Assembly (NCBI GenBank): GCA_910586605.1 | Contig: CAJUJR010000006.1 | Location: forward strand, 1-56,713 | Direction: 5' to 3' | DNA length: 56,713 nucleotides | Source of the DNA: an uncultured Lachnospiraceae bacterium | Lineage (GTDB): Bacteria; Bacillota; Clostridia; Lachnospirales; Lachnospiraceae | In this document: piece after piece, positions 14,118-23,890 of the stretch | How positions within the stretch are numbered: the stretch's first letter is position 1 | How the letters are laid out: each line of letters starts with the position of its first letter | Notes under the pieces: model-generated | What the model saw: only the letters and a program-made list of their open reading frames with translations | Database searches by the model: none | What the model was told of the DNA's origin: nothing | Made by a program: the position numbers and the translations under genes

Positions 14118-16055
14118 ATGGGCAGGAAAGCAGTAGATACCAGAAAATTTAATAAAGTGGGTACCAGAAAGCTGTTTGGCCGTATTCTGATTGCTTTTAT
14201 GCTTGTGGCTGCTATTTCTATAGCGTTGCTGGGAAGGATAGCTTTTTTGGGCAAGGCGAAGGGGACAGAGGCAGAACGTAAGGTTCTTGCGCAGCAGAGT
14301 TACCGGAGCAATGAGATAAAATATAAAAGAGGTGATATTACAGACCGGAATGGGAACAGGCTGGCAGCCAGCAATAAAGTTTATGATTTGGTTTTAGATC
14401 CTGTTTTAATTTCAAAAAAGGAAGAATATATAACTGCGACGGCAGCTGCATTAGATAAGGTCTTTGGCATTTCTGCCAAAAAGTTAAAAAAGATTTTAGA
14501 GGAGCAGCCCAAGTCGCAGTATTATGTAATGCAGGATTATAAAAGCCTGGAAAAGGGCAAGGTTACGGAGTTTAAAAAACTGGTTGAAAAAGATAAGAAG
14601 AAAAATATAAAAGGGGTGATTTTTGAAGAGCGGTATGAAAGATATTATCCGTATTCTACCGTGGCAAGTAAGGTGATTGGCTTTTGCTCTTCAGAAGATA
14701 CTGGGATCTGGGGGATTGAGAACCAGTATAACAGCCATCTGTCTGGTACAAACGGACGCAGATATGGTTATTTTAATTCAGAGCTGGAACTTGTAGAAAC
14801 CGTTAAAAACCCGATTAATGGCAATAATATTGTGACGACGCTTGATGCAAATGTCCAAGGGATTTTAGAGCGGCGGATGAAGGAGTTCCAGGAAAAAACA
14901 GGTTCTTTGAATATGGGATGTATTATAATGAATCCCCAGAATGGGGAAATCTATGCAATGTCTTCTTATCCAGAGTATGATTTGAATAATCCAAGGGACT
15001 TGTCTGTTTTATATTCACAAGAAGAGATTGAGAAGATGTCAGATAAGAAGAAATCAAAAGAGCTGAACAAGCTTTGGAGAAATTTCTGTATCAGTGATGC
15101 TTTTGAACCTGGTTCTACCTTTAAGCCAGTTACTGTAGCGGCTTGTCTGGATGAAGGCGTGACAAATCCTAAAAAGCTGTATTTCTGTGATGGCTTCCAG
15201 AAAGTCAGCGGGACGCAGATTAAATGTGTCTCATACCAAGCAGGCGGCCATAGGATGATTAATATCTGCCAGTCTTTAATGGAATCCTGTAATGATGTAA
15301 TGATGCAGATAGGCGCAGATTTAGGAAGGGAAAAGTTTGTAAACTATGTCAGGGATTTTGGGTTTGGGCAGAAAACAGGGATTGACCTTCCAGGGGAAGG
15401 GATTGGCGGTGTGTTTACGCTGGACAGGATGCGTTCCGTGGAACTTGCTACCTCCAGTTTTGGGCAGGGGCAGACAGTAACGATGATACAGCTTGCAGCG
15501 GCTTTTTCCGCTGTCATTAATGGCGGGAACTATTATGAACCGCATGTGGTAAAAGAGGTTACAAGCCCTTCTGGGGCAATTGTTTCTTCGCGGGAGAATA
15601 CGCTGGTGCGTAAAGTGATTACAGAAGGGACAAGTGAAAAGCTGCGGGATTATCTGTTTGAAACGGTAGAGAACGGGACAGCAGAGCCTGCAAAGGTAGC
15701 AGGATATGAAATTGGCGGAAAGACAGGCACGGCAGAAAAACATCCAACAGGAAGAGGGAATTACCTTGTTTCTTTTGCTGGGTTTACTCCAATAGATAAG
15801 CCAGAGGTAATGATTTACCTTATTATTGATGAGCCGAATGTAAAAGATCAGGCGCACAGCATATATGCAACAGAACTATCCAGCCAGATTTTGAAAGAAG
15901 TCTTGCCGCTGCTTGGGGTTTACCAGAGTGAGGACACAAAGAAAAAAGATAAGACAAAAGCGTCTGATATTAAAATTCCGTCCACAAAAGAAGTGCCGAA
16001 AGGCGGATTTAGTAATAAAGATTATAAGGTTGCCAGAGGAACAGAAGAAGGGTAA
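14118..16055 (+). CDS. Class B penicillin-binding protein (FtsI/SpoVD family), first of two
   Basis: 645 residues. A monofunctional D,D-transpeptidase that cross-links septal or spore-cortex peptidoglycan. A membrane anchor at about 20-45 is followed by the PBP dimer domain (RGDITDRNGNRLAAS) and the transpeptidase domain with S333-TFK, S390-C-N392 and K535-T-G. The C-terminal tail is Lys-rich (KKKDKTKASDIKIPSTKEV) and lacks a PASTA domain. It lies 12 bases after ftsL. Whether this copy or the next is the vegetative FtsI or the sporulation SpoVD cannot be told from sequence alone. Confidence 0.92.
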   Translation: MGRKAVDTRKFNKVGTRKLFGRILIAFMLVAAISIALLGRIAFLGKAKGTEAERKVLAQQSYRSNEIKYKRGDITDRNGNRLAASNKVYDLVLDPVLISKKEEYITATAAALDKVFGISAKKLKKILEEQPKSQYYVMQDYKSLEKGKVTEFKKLVEKDKKKNIKGVIFEERYERYYPYSTVASKVIGFCSSEDTGIWGIENQYNSHLSGTNGRRYGYFNSELELVETVKNPINGNNIVTTLDANVQGILERRMKEFQEKTGSLNMGCIIMNPQNGEIYAMSSYPEYDLNNPRDLSVLYSQEEIEKMSDKKKSKELNKLWRNFCISDAFEPGSTFKPVTVAACLDEGVTNPKKLYFCDGFQKVSGTQIKCVSYQAGGHRMINICQSLMESCNDVMMQIGADLGREKFVNYVRDFGFGQKTGIDLPGEGIGGVFTLDRMRSVELATSSFGQGQTVTMIQLAAAFSAVINGGNYYEPHVVKEVTSPSGAIVSSRENTLVRKVITEGTSEKLRDYLFETVENGTAEPAKVAGYEIGGKTGTAEKHPTGRGNYLVSFAGFTPIDKPEVMIYLIIDEPNVKDQAHSIYATELSSQILKEVLPLLGVYQSEDTKKKDKTKASDIKIPSTKEVPKGGFSNKDYKVARGTEEG

Positions 16056-16146
16056 AAAGTAATTATTGTGGTAGATATGGCATAAGTTCTGCTTTTAGAA
16101 AATAAGGATGATTAAGAGTAATTTTTTAATCAGGGGGCAGGACAAA

Positions 16147-17892
16147 ATGAGAAATTGTAAAACAGCACAGCGGCAAAGGATTTTGTTTTCCTTTGCCGTT
16201 ATATGTCTCTTAACGCTCCTTCTGACTGGAAGGCTTTCCTATTTGATGTTAGCTAAGGCAGATTATTATGGGGAAAAAGCGAGACAGGTGCAGCAGAGGG
16301 AGCGCGCCATTAAGGCGGAGCGTGGTAAGATTTATGACAGGAACGGCGTTGTGATTGCAGGCAATAAGCCCGTTTCTACAATATCAGTAATTCACAACCA
16401 GGTGAAAGATAAGGAAAAGGTAATACAGGTTTTATCAGATTTGCTTGAAATTGACGAAGATAAAGTACGCCAGCGTGTGGAAAAACAGACATCCCGTGAA
16501 AAGATTAAGACAAATGTGGAAAAGGATATTTCTGATAAAATCCGTAAAATGAACCTGGATGGGGTAATGGTAGATGAGGATTATAAGAGATATTACCCAT
16601 ATAATGAGCTTGCTTCAAAAGTAATAGGGTTTGCGGGTGGTGATAATCAGGGGATTTTAGGCCTGGAGGTGAAGTATGATAAAAACCTTTCAGGGCAGGA
16701 TGGGAGCATCCTGACAACGACAAATGCGAGGGGGATTGAGATAGATGGCGAGACAGAAGACAGGATCGAGCCAATCGCAGGGGATAACTTGTATTGCAGC
16801 TTGGATGTAAACTTGCAGAAATTTGCACAACAGGCGGCAGAAAAGGTTATGAAAGCAAAAAACGCAAAAAATGTCCGCGTCATAATGATGAATCCTCAAA
16901 ATGGGGAAATCTATGCAATGGTTAACGCGCCAGAGTTTGATTTGAACAATCCGTTTGAACTGGACAGCAAAAAGGAAGTCAGTGAAAAAAAGAAACAGGA
17001 ACTTTTAAACCAAATGTGGCGCAATTCCTGTGTCAGCGATACCTATGAGCCGGGTTCTACTTTCAAAGTGGTTGTTGCAACTTCTGCACTGGAAGCAAAT
17101 GTGGTAAAACTGACAGATACATTTAGCTGCCCTGGTTTTAAAATTGTGGAAGACCGCAGAATCCGCTGCCATAAGACAGTTGGCCATGGCGCAGAGACTT
17201 TTGTGCAGGGGGTGCAGAATTCTTGTAATCCTGTATTTATGGAAGTTGGGGCGCGCCTTGGTGTCGATGGGATGTTCCAGTATCTGAAAAAGCTTGGGAT
17301 TATGGAAAAAACAGGGATTGACGTCCCGGGGGAAGCGGCTACGATTATGCACCAGAAAGATAATGTCGGGGCAGTAGAACTTGCTACAATGTCATTCGGA
17401 CAGTCATTCCAGCTTACGCCTCTCCGGCTTCTTACAACGGTGAGCAGCGTAATTAACGGCGGAAGGCTTGTAACGCCTCATTTTGGCGTGAAATTAGAAA
17501 GCGCTGACCAGACTGTTGTAAAAAAACTGAATTATGGGGAGAAAGAAAATGTTGTTTCAAAAGAAACTTCAGAAAATATGAAGATGATCCTTGCTTCTGT
17601 CGTATCAGAAGGATCAGGTTCTAAAGCCGCTGTGCCAGGTTATGATGTTGGGGCAAAGACTGGGACTTCGGAAAAACTGCCGCGCAGCAGCAACCGGTAC
17701 ATTGCTTCTACCCTTGGGTTTGCTCCAGCTGAAAATCCGGTTGTGCTTGCCATTGTGCTGATTGACGAGCCAGAGGGGATTTATTATGGAGGGCAGATTG
17801 CCGCCCCCGTTATTTCTGAACTGCTAAATGACGCTCTGCCATATCTTGGTGTCGAACCTCAGGAGAAAAAAGAGGTAACTGGACAGAGGTAG
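16147..17892 (+). CDS. Class B penicillin-binding protein (FtsI/SpoVD family), second of two
   Basis: 581 residues from the ATG at 16147, which follows a GGGGGCAGG site; an ATG at 16108 is less well placed. It has the same architecture as its upstream neighbour: membrane anchor (about 15-35), dimer domain (RGKIYDRNGVVIAGN), and transpeptidase domain with S304-TFK, S359-C-N361 and K504-T-G. No PASTA domain. The two genes look like an old duplication, with one probably for vegetative septation and the other for the cortex. It is followed by mraY. Confidence 0.92.
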   Translation: MRNCKTAQRQRILFSFAVICLLTLLLTGRLSYLMLAKADYYGEKARQVQQRERAIKAERGKIYDRNGVVIAGNKPVSTISVIHNQVKDKEKVIQVLSDLLEIDEDKVRQRVEKQTSREKIKTNVEKDISDKIRKMNLDGVMVDEDYKRYYPYNELASKVIGFAGGDNQGILGLEVKYDKNLSGQDGSILTTTNARGIEIDGETEDRIEPIAGDNLYCSLDVNLQKFAQQAAEKVMKAKNAKNVRVIMMNPQNGEIYAMVNAPEFDLNNPFELDSKKEVSEKKKQELLNQMWRNSCVSDTYEPGSTFKVVVATSALEANVVKLTDTFSCPGFKIVEDRRIRCHKTVGHGAETFVQGVQNSCNPVFMEVGARLGVDGMFQYLKKLGIMEKTGIDVPGEAATIMHQKDNVGAVELATMSFGQSFQLTPLRLLTTVSSVINGGRLVTPHFGVKLESADQTVVKKLNYGEKENVVSKETSENMKMILASVVSEGSGSKAAVPGYDVGAKTGTSEKLPRSSNRYIASTLGFAPAENPVVLAIVLIDEPEGIYYGGQIAAPVISELLNDALPYLGVEPQEKKEVTGQR

Positions 17893-17964
17893 TGGTTGAT
17901 TTCCGCGGATGGTTGCATTACAATGGTACAGTATGTGATTTTGAAAGGATTGGAGAGCATCTGG

Positions 17965-18939
17965 ATGAATTATTTAAACACATTGATACCTGTTGTAGCT
18001 GCATTTTCCATTAGCGTTATTTTATGCCCGGTGATTATCCCTCTATTGAGGCTGCTGAAATTTGGGCAGTATGTCCGGGAAGATGGGCCAAAAAGCCACC
18101 AGAAGAAGGCTGGCACGCCGACAATGGGCGGGGTGGTGATTCTGTTGTCGGTAGTTATAACAACACTCTTTTTTATGGACCGCCGGAAAGAGACGCTTCT
18201 GGTGCTTTTTGCTACGGTTGGTTTTGGTGTGATTGGTTTTTTGGATGACTATATTAAAATTGTGATGAAGCGTTCGCTTGGGCTGACAGCATGGCAGAAG
18301 TTTTCCTTGCAGCTTATTGTATCAGCGGTATTTACCATATATTACCTGAGGGTACTGGAACTTGTGCCTGAAATGTTGATTCCGTTTACAGGCGGCATGC
18401 GGAATGGTTTTTATGTTAGCATGCCTCCATGGATGTTTATTATATTTGCGTTCTTGGTTATGCTTGGTACAGTGAATGGGACAAATTTTACTGATGGGCT
18501 GGATGGCTTGGCTTCCAGTGTAACGCTTTTGGTGGCAGTATTCTTTACTGTTGTGGCGATAGGGACGAATAGTGGGCTGTCTGTAATAACGTCTGCTGTA
18601 GCGGGCGCATTGATGGGCTTTTTGGTATATAATGTTTATCCGGCAAGGGTTTTTATGGGGGATACTGGCTCGCTTGCGCTGGGAGGCTTTGTTTCTTCTG
18701 TTGCATTAGTTTTAAAGCTGCCAGTTTTTATCCTAATTGTAGGGATAATTTATCTGATTGAGGTATTATCTGTTATGCTGCAAGTGGGGTATTATAAAAT
18801 AAGCCATGGGAAGCGTATCTTTAAAATGGCGCCAATCCACCATCATTTTGAGCAGTGTGGATGGTCTGAAATGCGGGTTGTTACGATATTTTCAATTATA
18901 ACAGCGTTAATGTGCCTGGTGGCATTAGCCGGCCTGTAG
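17965..18939 (+). CDS. mraY: Phospho-N-acetylmuramoyl-pentapeptide transferase MraY
   Basis: 324 residues from the ATG at 17965 (GGAGAG 7 bases upstream), matching the usual MraY length; the longer frame from a TTG at 17896 is rejected. This ten-helix membrane enzyme makes lipid I from UDP-MurNAc-pentapeptide and undecaprenyl phosphate. Family motifs are DGPKSHQKKAGTPTMGG near the N-terminus, FLDDYIKI, NFTDGLDGLA, MGDTGSLALGG and the late PIHHHFE histidine motif. Confidence 0.96.
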   Translation: MNYLNTLIPVVAAFSISVILCPVIIPLLRLLKFGQYVREDGPKSHQKKAGTPTMGGVVILLSVVITTLFFMDRRKETLLVLFATVGFGVIGFLDDYIKIVMKRSLGLTAWQKFSLQLIVSAVFTIYYLRVLELVPEMLIPFTGGMRNGFYVSMPPWMFIIFAFLVMLGTVNGTNFTDGLDGLASSVTLLVAVFFTVVAIGTNSGLSVITSAVAGALMGFLVYNVYPARVFMGDTGSLALGGFVSSVALVLKLPVFILIVGIIYLIEVLSVMLQVGYYKISHGKRIFKMAPIHHHFEQCGWSEMRVVTIFSIITALMCLVALAGL

Positions 18940-18982
18940 TTGGATATCCCAAAGAGATAAGACAAGAATGGAGTGAAGAAAA

Positions 18983-20335
18983 ATGGAACTCAAGGACAAG
19001 ACTTTTTTAGTAGTAGGTACAGGAATCAGCGGGATTGCTGCCGCAAAGCTTCTTGCAAAGATGAATGCGGAAATTATTTTATTTGACAGCAATGCAGGGC
19101 TGAAATATGAAACAGTTCAGGAGAAACTTCCAGATGGGTTGGAATTTGACCTTGTATTAGGGGAACTTCCGCAGCAGGTAATGGACAGGGTGCAGGTTGC
19201 TGTATTAAGCCCAGGCGTCCCTACGGATCTTCCGTTTGTGGTAAAACTGCAGGAGCGCAAGATACCAATCTGGGGGGAAATTGAACTGGCTTATCTGTGC
19301 GGGAAAGGCAGGGTTTTTGCAATTACAGGGACAAATGGGAAGACAACTACGACAGCGCTGACAGGTGCGATTATGAAGGAATATTTTGACAGCGTTTTTG
19401 TTGTGGGGAATATTGGCCTTCCTTATACGGAATATGTATCTGAAATGGATGGGGATTCTGTGACGGTTGCAGAAATCAGCAGTTTCCAGCTTGAAACAGT
19501 GCATAAATTCCATCCGCAGGTTAGCGCTATTTTAAATATAACGCCAGACCATTTAAACCGCCACCATACAATGGAATGTTATGTGGCGGCAAAGGCGAAT
19601 ATTGCGAAAAACCAGACAAAGGAGGAAGTCTGCATTTTGAATTATGAGGATAGTTATCTGCAAAAAATTGCAGCAGATTTGCCTGCGGATGTATTTTGGT
19701 TCAGCAGCGCTCATATATTAGAACGTGGTGTTTGGCTGGAAGGGGAACAGATTGTTTATTGTGACACAGAAAAAGTACCAATTTGCAGTATCTACGACAT
19801 GGAACTTTTAGGGACGCATAATTATGAAAATGTAATGGCGGCAGTTGCAATTGCGATGCATGCAGGGGTGCCGGTTCGCTGTATCAGGAAGGCAGTTAGG
19901 GAATTCCATGCCGTAGAGCACCGTATTGAGTTTGTCCGTGAGGTAAATGGGGTGAAATATTATAATGATTCAAAAGGGACTAATCCAGATGCTGCAATTA
20001 AGGCGGTAGAGGCTATGGTATCCCCTACTGTTGTGATCGGCGGAGGATATGATAAGCAGTCGTCCTATGATGAATGGATTGGTTCATTTGCTGGAAAAGT
20101 CAAGTGCCTCGTGCTTTTGGGTGAAACAAAAGAAGCCATTGCAGAAACAGCAAGGAGAAAAGGGTTTCATGAGATTATTATGGCAGACAGCCTAAAGGAA
20201 GCCGTTATGGTAGGCAGCTTACAGGCTGTGCCAGGGGATGCAGTGTTGCTTTCCCCTGCATGTGCAAGCTGGGATATGTTTAAAAGCTATGAGGAGCGTG
20301 GGCAGCTTTTTAAAGAATATGTGAATGCATTGTAA
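18983..20335 (+). CDS. murD: UDP-N-acetylmuramoylalanine--D-glutamate ligase
   Basis: 450 residues. The cytoplasmic Mur ligase adds D-Glu to UDP-MurNAc-L-Ala. An N-terminal Rossmann domain with GTGISGIAAAKLL, the ATP loop ITGTNGKTTTTAL (about residues 114-126), the EISSFQLE segment, NITPDHLNRH, and the C-terminal domain with YYNDSKGTNPDA and SPACASWDMFKSYEERG are all present. It lies 43 bases after mraY. murE, murF and murG are not in this cluster. Confidence 0.96.
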   Translation: MELKDKTFLVVGTGISGIAAAKLLAKMNAEIILFDSNAGLKYETVQEKLPDGLEFDLVLGELPQQVMDRVQVAVLSPGVPTDLPFVVKLQERKIPIWGEIELAYLCGKGRVFAITGTNGKTTTTALTGAIMKEYFDSVFVVGNIGLPYTEYVSEMDGDSVTVAEISSFQLETVHKFHPQVSAILNITPDHLNRHHTMECYVAAKANIAKNQTKEEVCILNYEDSYLQKIAADLPADVFWFSSAHILERGVWLEGEQIVYCDTEKVPICSIYDMELLGTHNYENVMAAVAIAMHAGVPVRCIRKAVREFHAVEHRIEFVREVNGVKYYNDSKGTNPDAAIKAVEAMVSPTVVIGGGYDKQSSYDEWIGSFAGKVKCLVLLGETKEAIAETARRKGFHEIIMADSLKEAVMVGSLQAVPGDAVLLSPACASWDMFKSYEERGQLFKEYVNAL

Positions 20336-20382
20336 TGTTAGAAAGGTTTTGATGCGGCGATATGCGTAGAAATGGAGAATAT

Positions 20383-21570
20383 ATGGAAAAATCAGGTTAT
20401 GCCTACCGCGGTTCTTCTTTAGAAGGGAACCGCAGGTATTCAGATACCAGACGCAGGAAAAGAGTTACTTATACACGTCAGTATGATTTTGCACTGCTTT
20501 TTCTTACGGTTGGGATTGCCTTATTTGGCGTAATTATGATTTACAGTGCTGGTGTCTATACTGCGGCTTTGAAAAACAATCCATTCCGCTATGTAAAGAC
20601 ACAGATGCTTTGCCTGGTGATTGGGACGGCGGTAATGGTAATGGTTTCTATGTTTGACTACCAGGTATTAATGCAGAAAATTTTCCATACAAGGTTTACC
20701 CTGGTACATATATTATATGTTGTTGCCATGTTTTTCCAGGGGATTGTACTTTTTATCGGTGAGGAATATAACGGTGCGAAGCGTTGGCTTAAACTTGGCC
20801 CGCTGCAGTTCCAGCCTTCTGAAATATCAAAGATTGCGGCTATTTTATTTATTTCATATGCTGTTTATCTGCGGAGGCGGGATTTGGACAGCATTGCCGG
20901 CTTTATCCGGGTGCTTATTTACATGTCGCCGTTAATTGGCCTGATTTTACTAGAGAATTTAAGTTCAGCAATTATCGTTTCAGGGATAACGTTTGGGATG
21001 TGTTTTATAGCAAGCAAAAAAAAGGGATACTTTCTGGTAATTATCCTTGCTGCTTGTGCAGGGCTTGCCGCAGTGCTGCTTTTGGGCGAAGGATTCCGTA
21101 TTGAACGTATTATGATTTGGCTGGATGTGGAAAACCATCCAAAGGCATTCCAAATCCGGCAGGGGTTATATGCAATTTCTTCTGGCGGGCTGTTTGGGAA
21201 AGGGCTTGGGAAGAGCATGCAGAAGCTTGGTTTTATCCCAGAAGCGTACAATGATATGATATTTTCTGTTATTTGTGAGGAACTTGGCGTGGTGGGGGCT
21301 TTTCTTGTGATTCTGGCGTTTCTTGCGCTGTTTTGGCGTATTGTAGTAGTGGCATGCCATGCGCCGGATTTGTTTGGCACAATGCTTTGTGTCGGCGTAA
21401 TGATCCAGCTGGCAATCCAGGTAATTATCAATATTGCGGTTGTGACAAATTCGATGCCGTCTACCGGGATTCCGCTGCCTTTGATAAGTTATGGCGGGAC
21501 TTCTGCTATTATTATTATGGCAGAGATGGGGATTGTGCTTGGCGTTTCGCGCCAGATTAAACAAAAGTAG
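20383..21570 (+). CDS. FtsW/SpoVE-type peptidoglycan polymerase (SEDS)
   Basis: 395 residues from the ATG at 20383 (GGAGA 6 bases upstream; an ATG at 20362 has no ribosome binding site). A SEDS-family glycosyltransferase that polymerises glycan strands at the septum or in the cortex with a partner class B PBP. About ten membrane segments, GAKRWLKLGPLQFQPSEISK, and the C-terminal NSMPSTGIPLPLISYGGTS signature. The N-terminus carries a basic cytoplasmic extension of about 30 residues. In this order it is FtsW or SpoVE; I cannot separate them. Confidence 0.92.
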   Translation: MEKSGYAYRGSSLEGNRRYSDTRRRKRVTYTRQYDFALLFLTVGIALFGVIMIYSAGVYTAALKNNPFRYVKTQMLCLVIGTAVMVMVSMFDYQVLMQKIFHTRFTLVHILYVVAMFFQGIVLFIGEEYNGAKRWLKLGPLQFQPSEISKIAAILFISYAVYLRRRDLDSIAGFIRVLIYMSPLIGLILLENLSSAIIVSGITFGMCFIASKKKGYFLVIILAACAGLAAVLLLGEGFRIERIMIWLDVENHPKAFQIRQGLYAISSGGLFGKGLGKSMQKLGFIPEAYNDMIFSVICEELGVVGAFLVILAFLALFWRIVVVACHAPDLFGTMLCVGVMIQLAIQVIINIAVVTNSMPSTGIPLPLISYGGTSAIIIMAEMGIVLGVSRQIKQK

Positions 21571-21584
21571 AGGAATACAGAAGT

Positions 21585-22328
21585 ATGCGTTGGTATAAAA
21601 AACTTTTTATTGTTTTAGCGTTTATTCTGGGGGGTGCTTGTTTTGTTTTTTTCGGGTTAAAAATTGACACGGTAAAAGTAGAAGGGACAGAAATTTATTC
21701 AGGAGAAGAAATTAAGAAGTCTGTTTTTACCAGGGATTTTTCTGATAATATTTTATTTTTTGCTGTATATAACAAAATTTTTGGGATAAATAAACTCCCT
21801 TTTGTTGAGGACATTGAAGTAAGCTATGAAAATATGCATACAGTAAAGCTGCATGTCTATGACAAGGCAATCAGTGGCTGTATTCAATATATGGGACAGT
21901 ATATTTATTTTGACAGAGATGGGATTGTTTTGCAGAGCATGCAAGAAAAAAAGGAAGGGGTCCCGGTTGTTACTGGAATCCATTTTGTTGCTTTTTCGGT
22001 AGGGGAGGCATTTGATGTAAAAGACAGTTCCCTGTTTGCTACGGTTATGAATTTATCGCAGCTAATCAGCCATTATAAAATACCAGTGAAACGAATCCAT
22101 ATTTCTGATGGGGATGTTGTGCTGTATTCTGGTGATATTGTAATTATGCTTGGAAAAAAGGAGCTGTATGACGATGAAATATCGGCGCTTTCAAGCATAC
22201 TTGAAACAGCAGCAGAGAAAGGGCTCCATGGGACGATTGATATGAAAAGCTTCCGACCTGGCGATAGGATTATTTTAGACAGTTCAGGCAAGACAAAGAA
22301 AACCAGGAAAAAGGAAAAAGAAAGATGA
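21585..22328 (+). CDS. divIB: Cell division protein DivIB/FtsQ
   Basis: 247 residues. A short N-terminal cytoplasmic part, one membrane segment (about 7-25), a POTRA-like domain (LKIDTVKVEGTEIYSGEEIKK) and a beta domain that contacts FtsL and DivIC. Lys/Arg-rich C-terminal tail (KTKKTRKKEKER). It lies 14 bases after ftsW/spoVE and ahead of ftsZ. Sequence similarity in the family is low, but position and topology agree. Confidence 0.88.
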   Translation: MRWYKKLFIVLAFILGGACFVFFGLKIDTVKVEGTEIYSGEEIKKSVFTRDFSDNILFFAVYNKIFGINKLPFVEDIEVSYENMHTVKLHVYDKAISGCIQYMGQYIYFDRDGIVLQSMQEKKEGVPVVTGIHFVAFSVGEAFDVKDSSLFATVMNLSQLISHYKIPVKRIHISDGDVVLYSGDIVIMLGKKELYDDEISALSSILETAAEKGLHGTIDMKSFRPGDRIILDSSGKTKKTRKKEKER

Positions 22329-22430
22329 TATTATGTTTTGCAGATTGACCGAAACAGAGGGTTTTTCGCTGTGGGACAGGCCTGTGCTGGAAATGTGGAC
22401 AGAAAAAATTAAAAAAGAAGAAATATGCTC

Positions 22431-22459
22431 TTGATTATTATAAGATAAATGGGTATTAT
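22431..22459 (+). promoter_or_regulatory. Probable ftsZ promoter
   Basis: TTGATT (22431-22436), a 17-base spacer and TATTAT (22454-22459), in the 216-base gap between divIB and ftsZ. It would let ftsZ be expressed independently of the upstream operon. Confidence 0.6.
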
Positions 22460-22544
22460 ATAAGTTAGGGTAAAAGCGATATGATGGAGTCGTAACGATT
22501 ACCTGCGATAGAATGAACGAGAGCAGAAATGGAGGAGAAGCGCC

Positions 22545-23780
22545 TTGTTAGAAATTAAATCAGGAAATGCAGAGTACGCTGCAAAAATAATTGTTGTAGG
22601 GGTCGGAGGCGGCGGAAATAATGCTGTGAACCGAATGATAGATGAAGGAATTGCCGGAGTAGAGTTTATTGCGATTAATACAGATAAACAGCATCTGATG
22701 AGCTGCAAGGCATCTACAACAATGCAGATTGGCGAGAAGCTTACCAAAGGGCTGGGAGCCGGGGCTAATCCAGAGGTAGGACAGGCAGCAGCGGAAGAAA
22801 ATAAAGAAGAAATTACCGAATTAGTCAAGGGTGCCGATATGGTATTTGTTACCTGTGGCATGGGTGGTGGAACCGGGACTGGAGCTGCTCCAGTCGTTGC
22901 AGAAATCTCTAAAAACCTTGGAATCCTGACTGTTGGCGTTGTGACAAAACCGTTTACTTTTGAGGCAAGAAGCCGTATGAACAATGCCCTTTCTGGTATT
23001 GAACATTTAAAAGAGCATGTAGATACTTTAATTGTAATTCCAAATGACAAGCTCCTGAATATTGTAGACCGCCGTACATCTATGGAAGATGCTTTGTTAA
23101 AGGCAGATGAAGTATTACAGCAAAGCGTGCAGGGAATTACAGATTTAATTAACGGGCGTGGTACGATTAACCTTGATTTTGCTGATGTCCAGACTGTTAT
23201 GAAGGACAAGGGGATTGCACATATCGGCATTGGTGTTGGAAGCGGGGATGAAAAATGCCTGGATGCTGTAAAACAGGCAATTTCAAGCCCTTTGTTAGAG
23301 ACAACGATAGATGGCGCTTCCCATGTGATTGTAAATATTTCCGGTTATGTTGCATTGCAGGAGGCAAGCGAGGCGGTTACTTACATACAGGAGCTTACAG
23401 GGGAAGATACCAATATTATCTTTGGTGTGGTTGATGGAGATGAAAACGAAGATACTGTCCAGATTACTGTAATCGCAACCGGGCTGGTAAATGATGGCGC
23501 AGGCGCTTCGGCGTCCCAGAAACCGGTTTTTGGAAAAGTACCACAGCCAAAGACAAATTTCCCGGCAAGGGAAGGGCAGGCTGCAACACAACACAGCACG
23601 CAGGCAAGAGTAACAGCAGGGACAGCCCCAAAGGCAGTACAGGCGGCAGGAGGGACTAATTTAAGGCAGGTTAACTCTGGGAGCAGCACAACAGCAGCCA
23701 CAGTAAACAGTGGGTTTGGCCGCCAGGGTGCAGATGACAATGGAATTAAGATACCTGAGTTTTTACAAAGAAAAAGGTAG
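22545..23780 (+). CDS. ftsZ: Cell division GTPase FtsZ
   Basis: 411 residues, from a TTG start with GGAGGAG 7 bases upstream. The tubulin homologue polymerises into the division ring. GVGGGGNNAVNRM at the N-terminus, the tubulin signature GMGGGTGTG at residues 105-113, the T7-loop region NLDFADVQTVM, an unstructured Gln/Ala/Thr-rich linker (about 320-395) and the C-terminal anchor peptide IPEFLQRKR that binds FtsA/SepF are visible. It ends the cluster; ftsA is absent here. Confidence 0.97.
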   Translation: MLEIKSGNAEYAAKIIVVGVGGGGNNAVNRMIDEGIAGVEFIAINTDKQHLMSCKASTTMQIGEKLTKGLGAGANPEVGQAAAEENKEEITELVKGADMVFVTCGMGGGTGTGAAPVVAEISKNLGILTVGVVTKPFTFEARSRMNNALSGIEHLKEHVDTLIVIPNDKLLNIVDRRTSMEDALLKADEVLQQSVQGITDLINGRGTINLDFADVQTVMKDKGIAHIGIGVGSGDEKCLDAVKQAISSPLLETTIDGASHVIVNISGYVALQEASEAVTYIQELTGEDTNIIFGVVDGDENEDTVQITVIATGLVNDGAGASASQKPVFGKVPQPKTNFPAREGQAATQHSTQARVTAGTAPKAVQAAGGTNLRQVNSGSSTTAATVNSGFGRQGADDNGIKIPEFLQRKR

Positions 23781-23837
23781 TTTGGAGCTTATTTGGGAAT
23801 GGATTTTAAGAATGTTCTTGGAAAAGCCCAATTGTTG

Positions 23838-23871
23838 GCCTGAATGGGATATTTCCTGTTCAGGCTGTTTT
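23838..23871 (+). terminator. Possible ftsZ terminator
   Basis: GCCTGAA (23838-23844) pairs with TTCAGGC (23859-23865), followed by TGTTTT. The stem is short and the T-run imperfect. Confidence 0.45.
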
Positions 23872-23890
23872 GATGGGTTAGGAGGATATT

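Noticed and set aside
15321..15857. 178-codon minus-strand frame inside the first transpeptidase
   Set aside because: Antisense shadow of the transpeptidase domain with low-complexity, Cys/Arg-rich content.
22499..23230. 243-codon open frame antisense to ftsZ
   Set aside because: It is the complement of a highly conserved coding sequence. No ribosome binding site or known family, and such shadows arise from codon bias.
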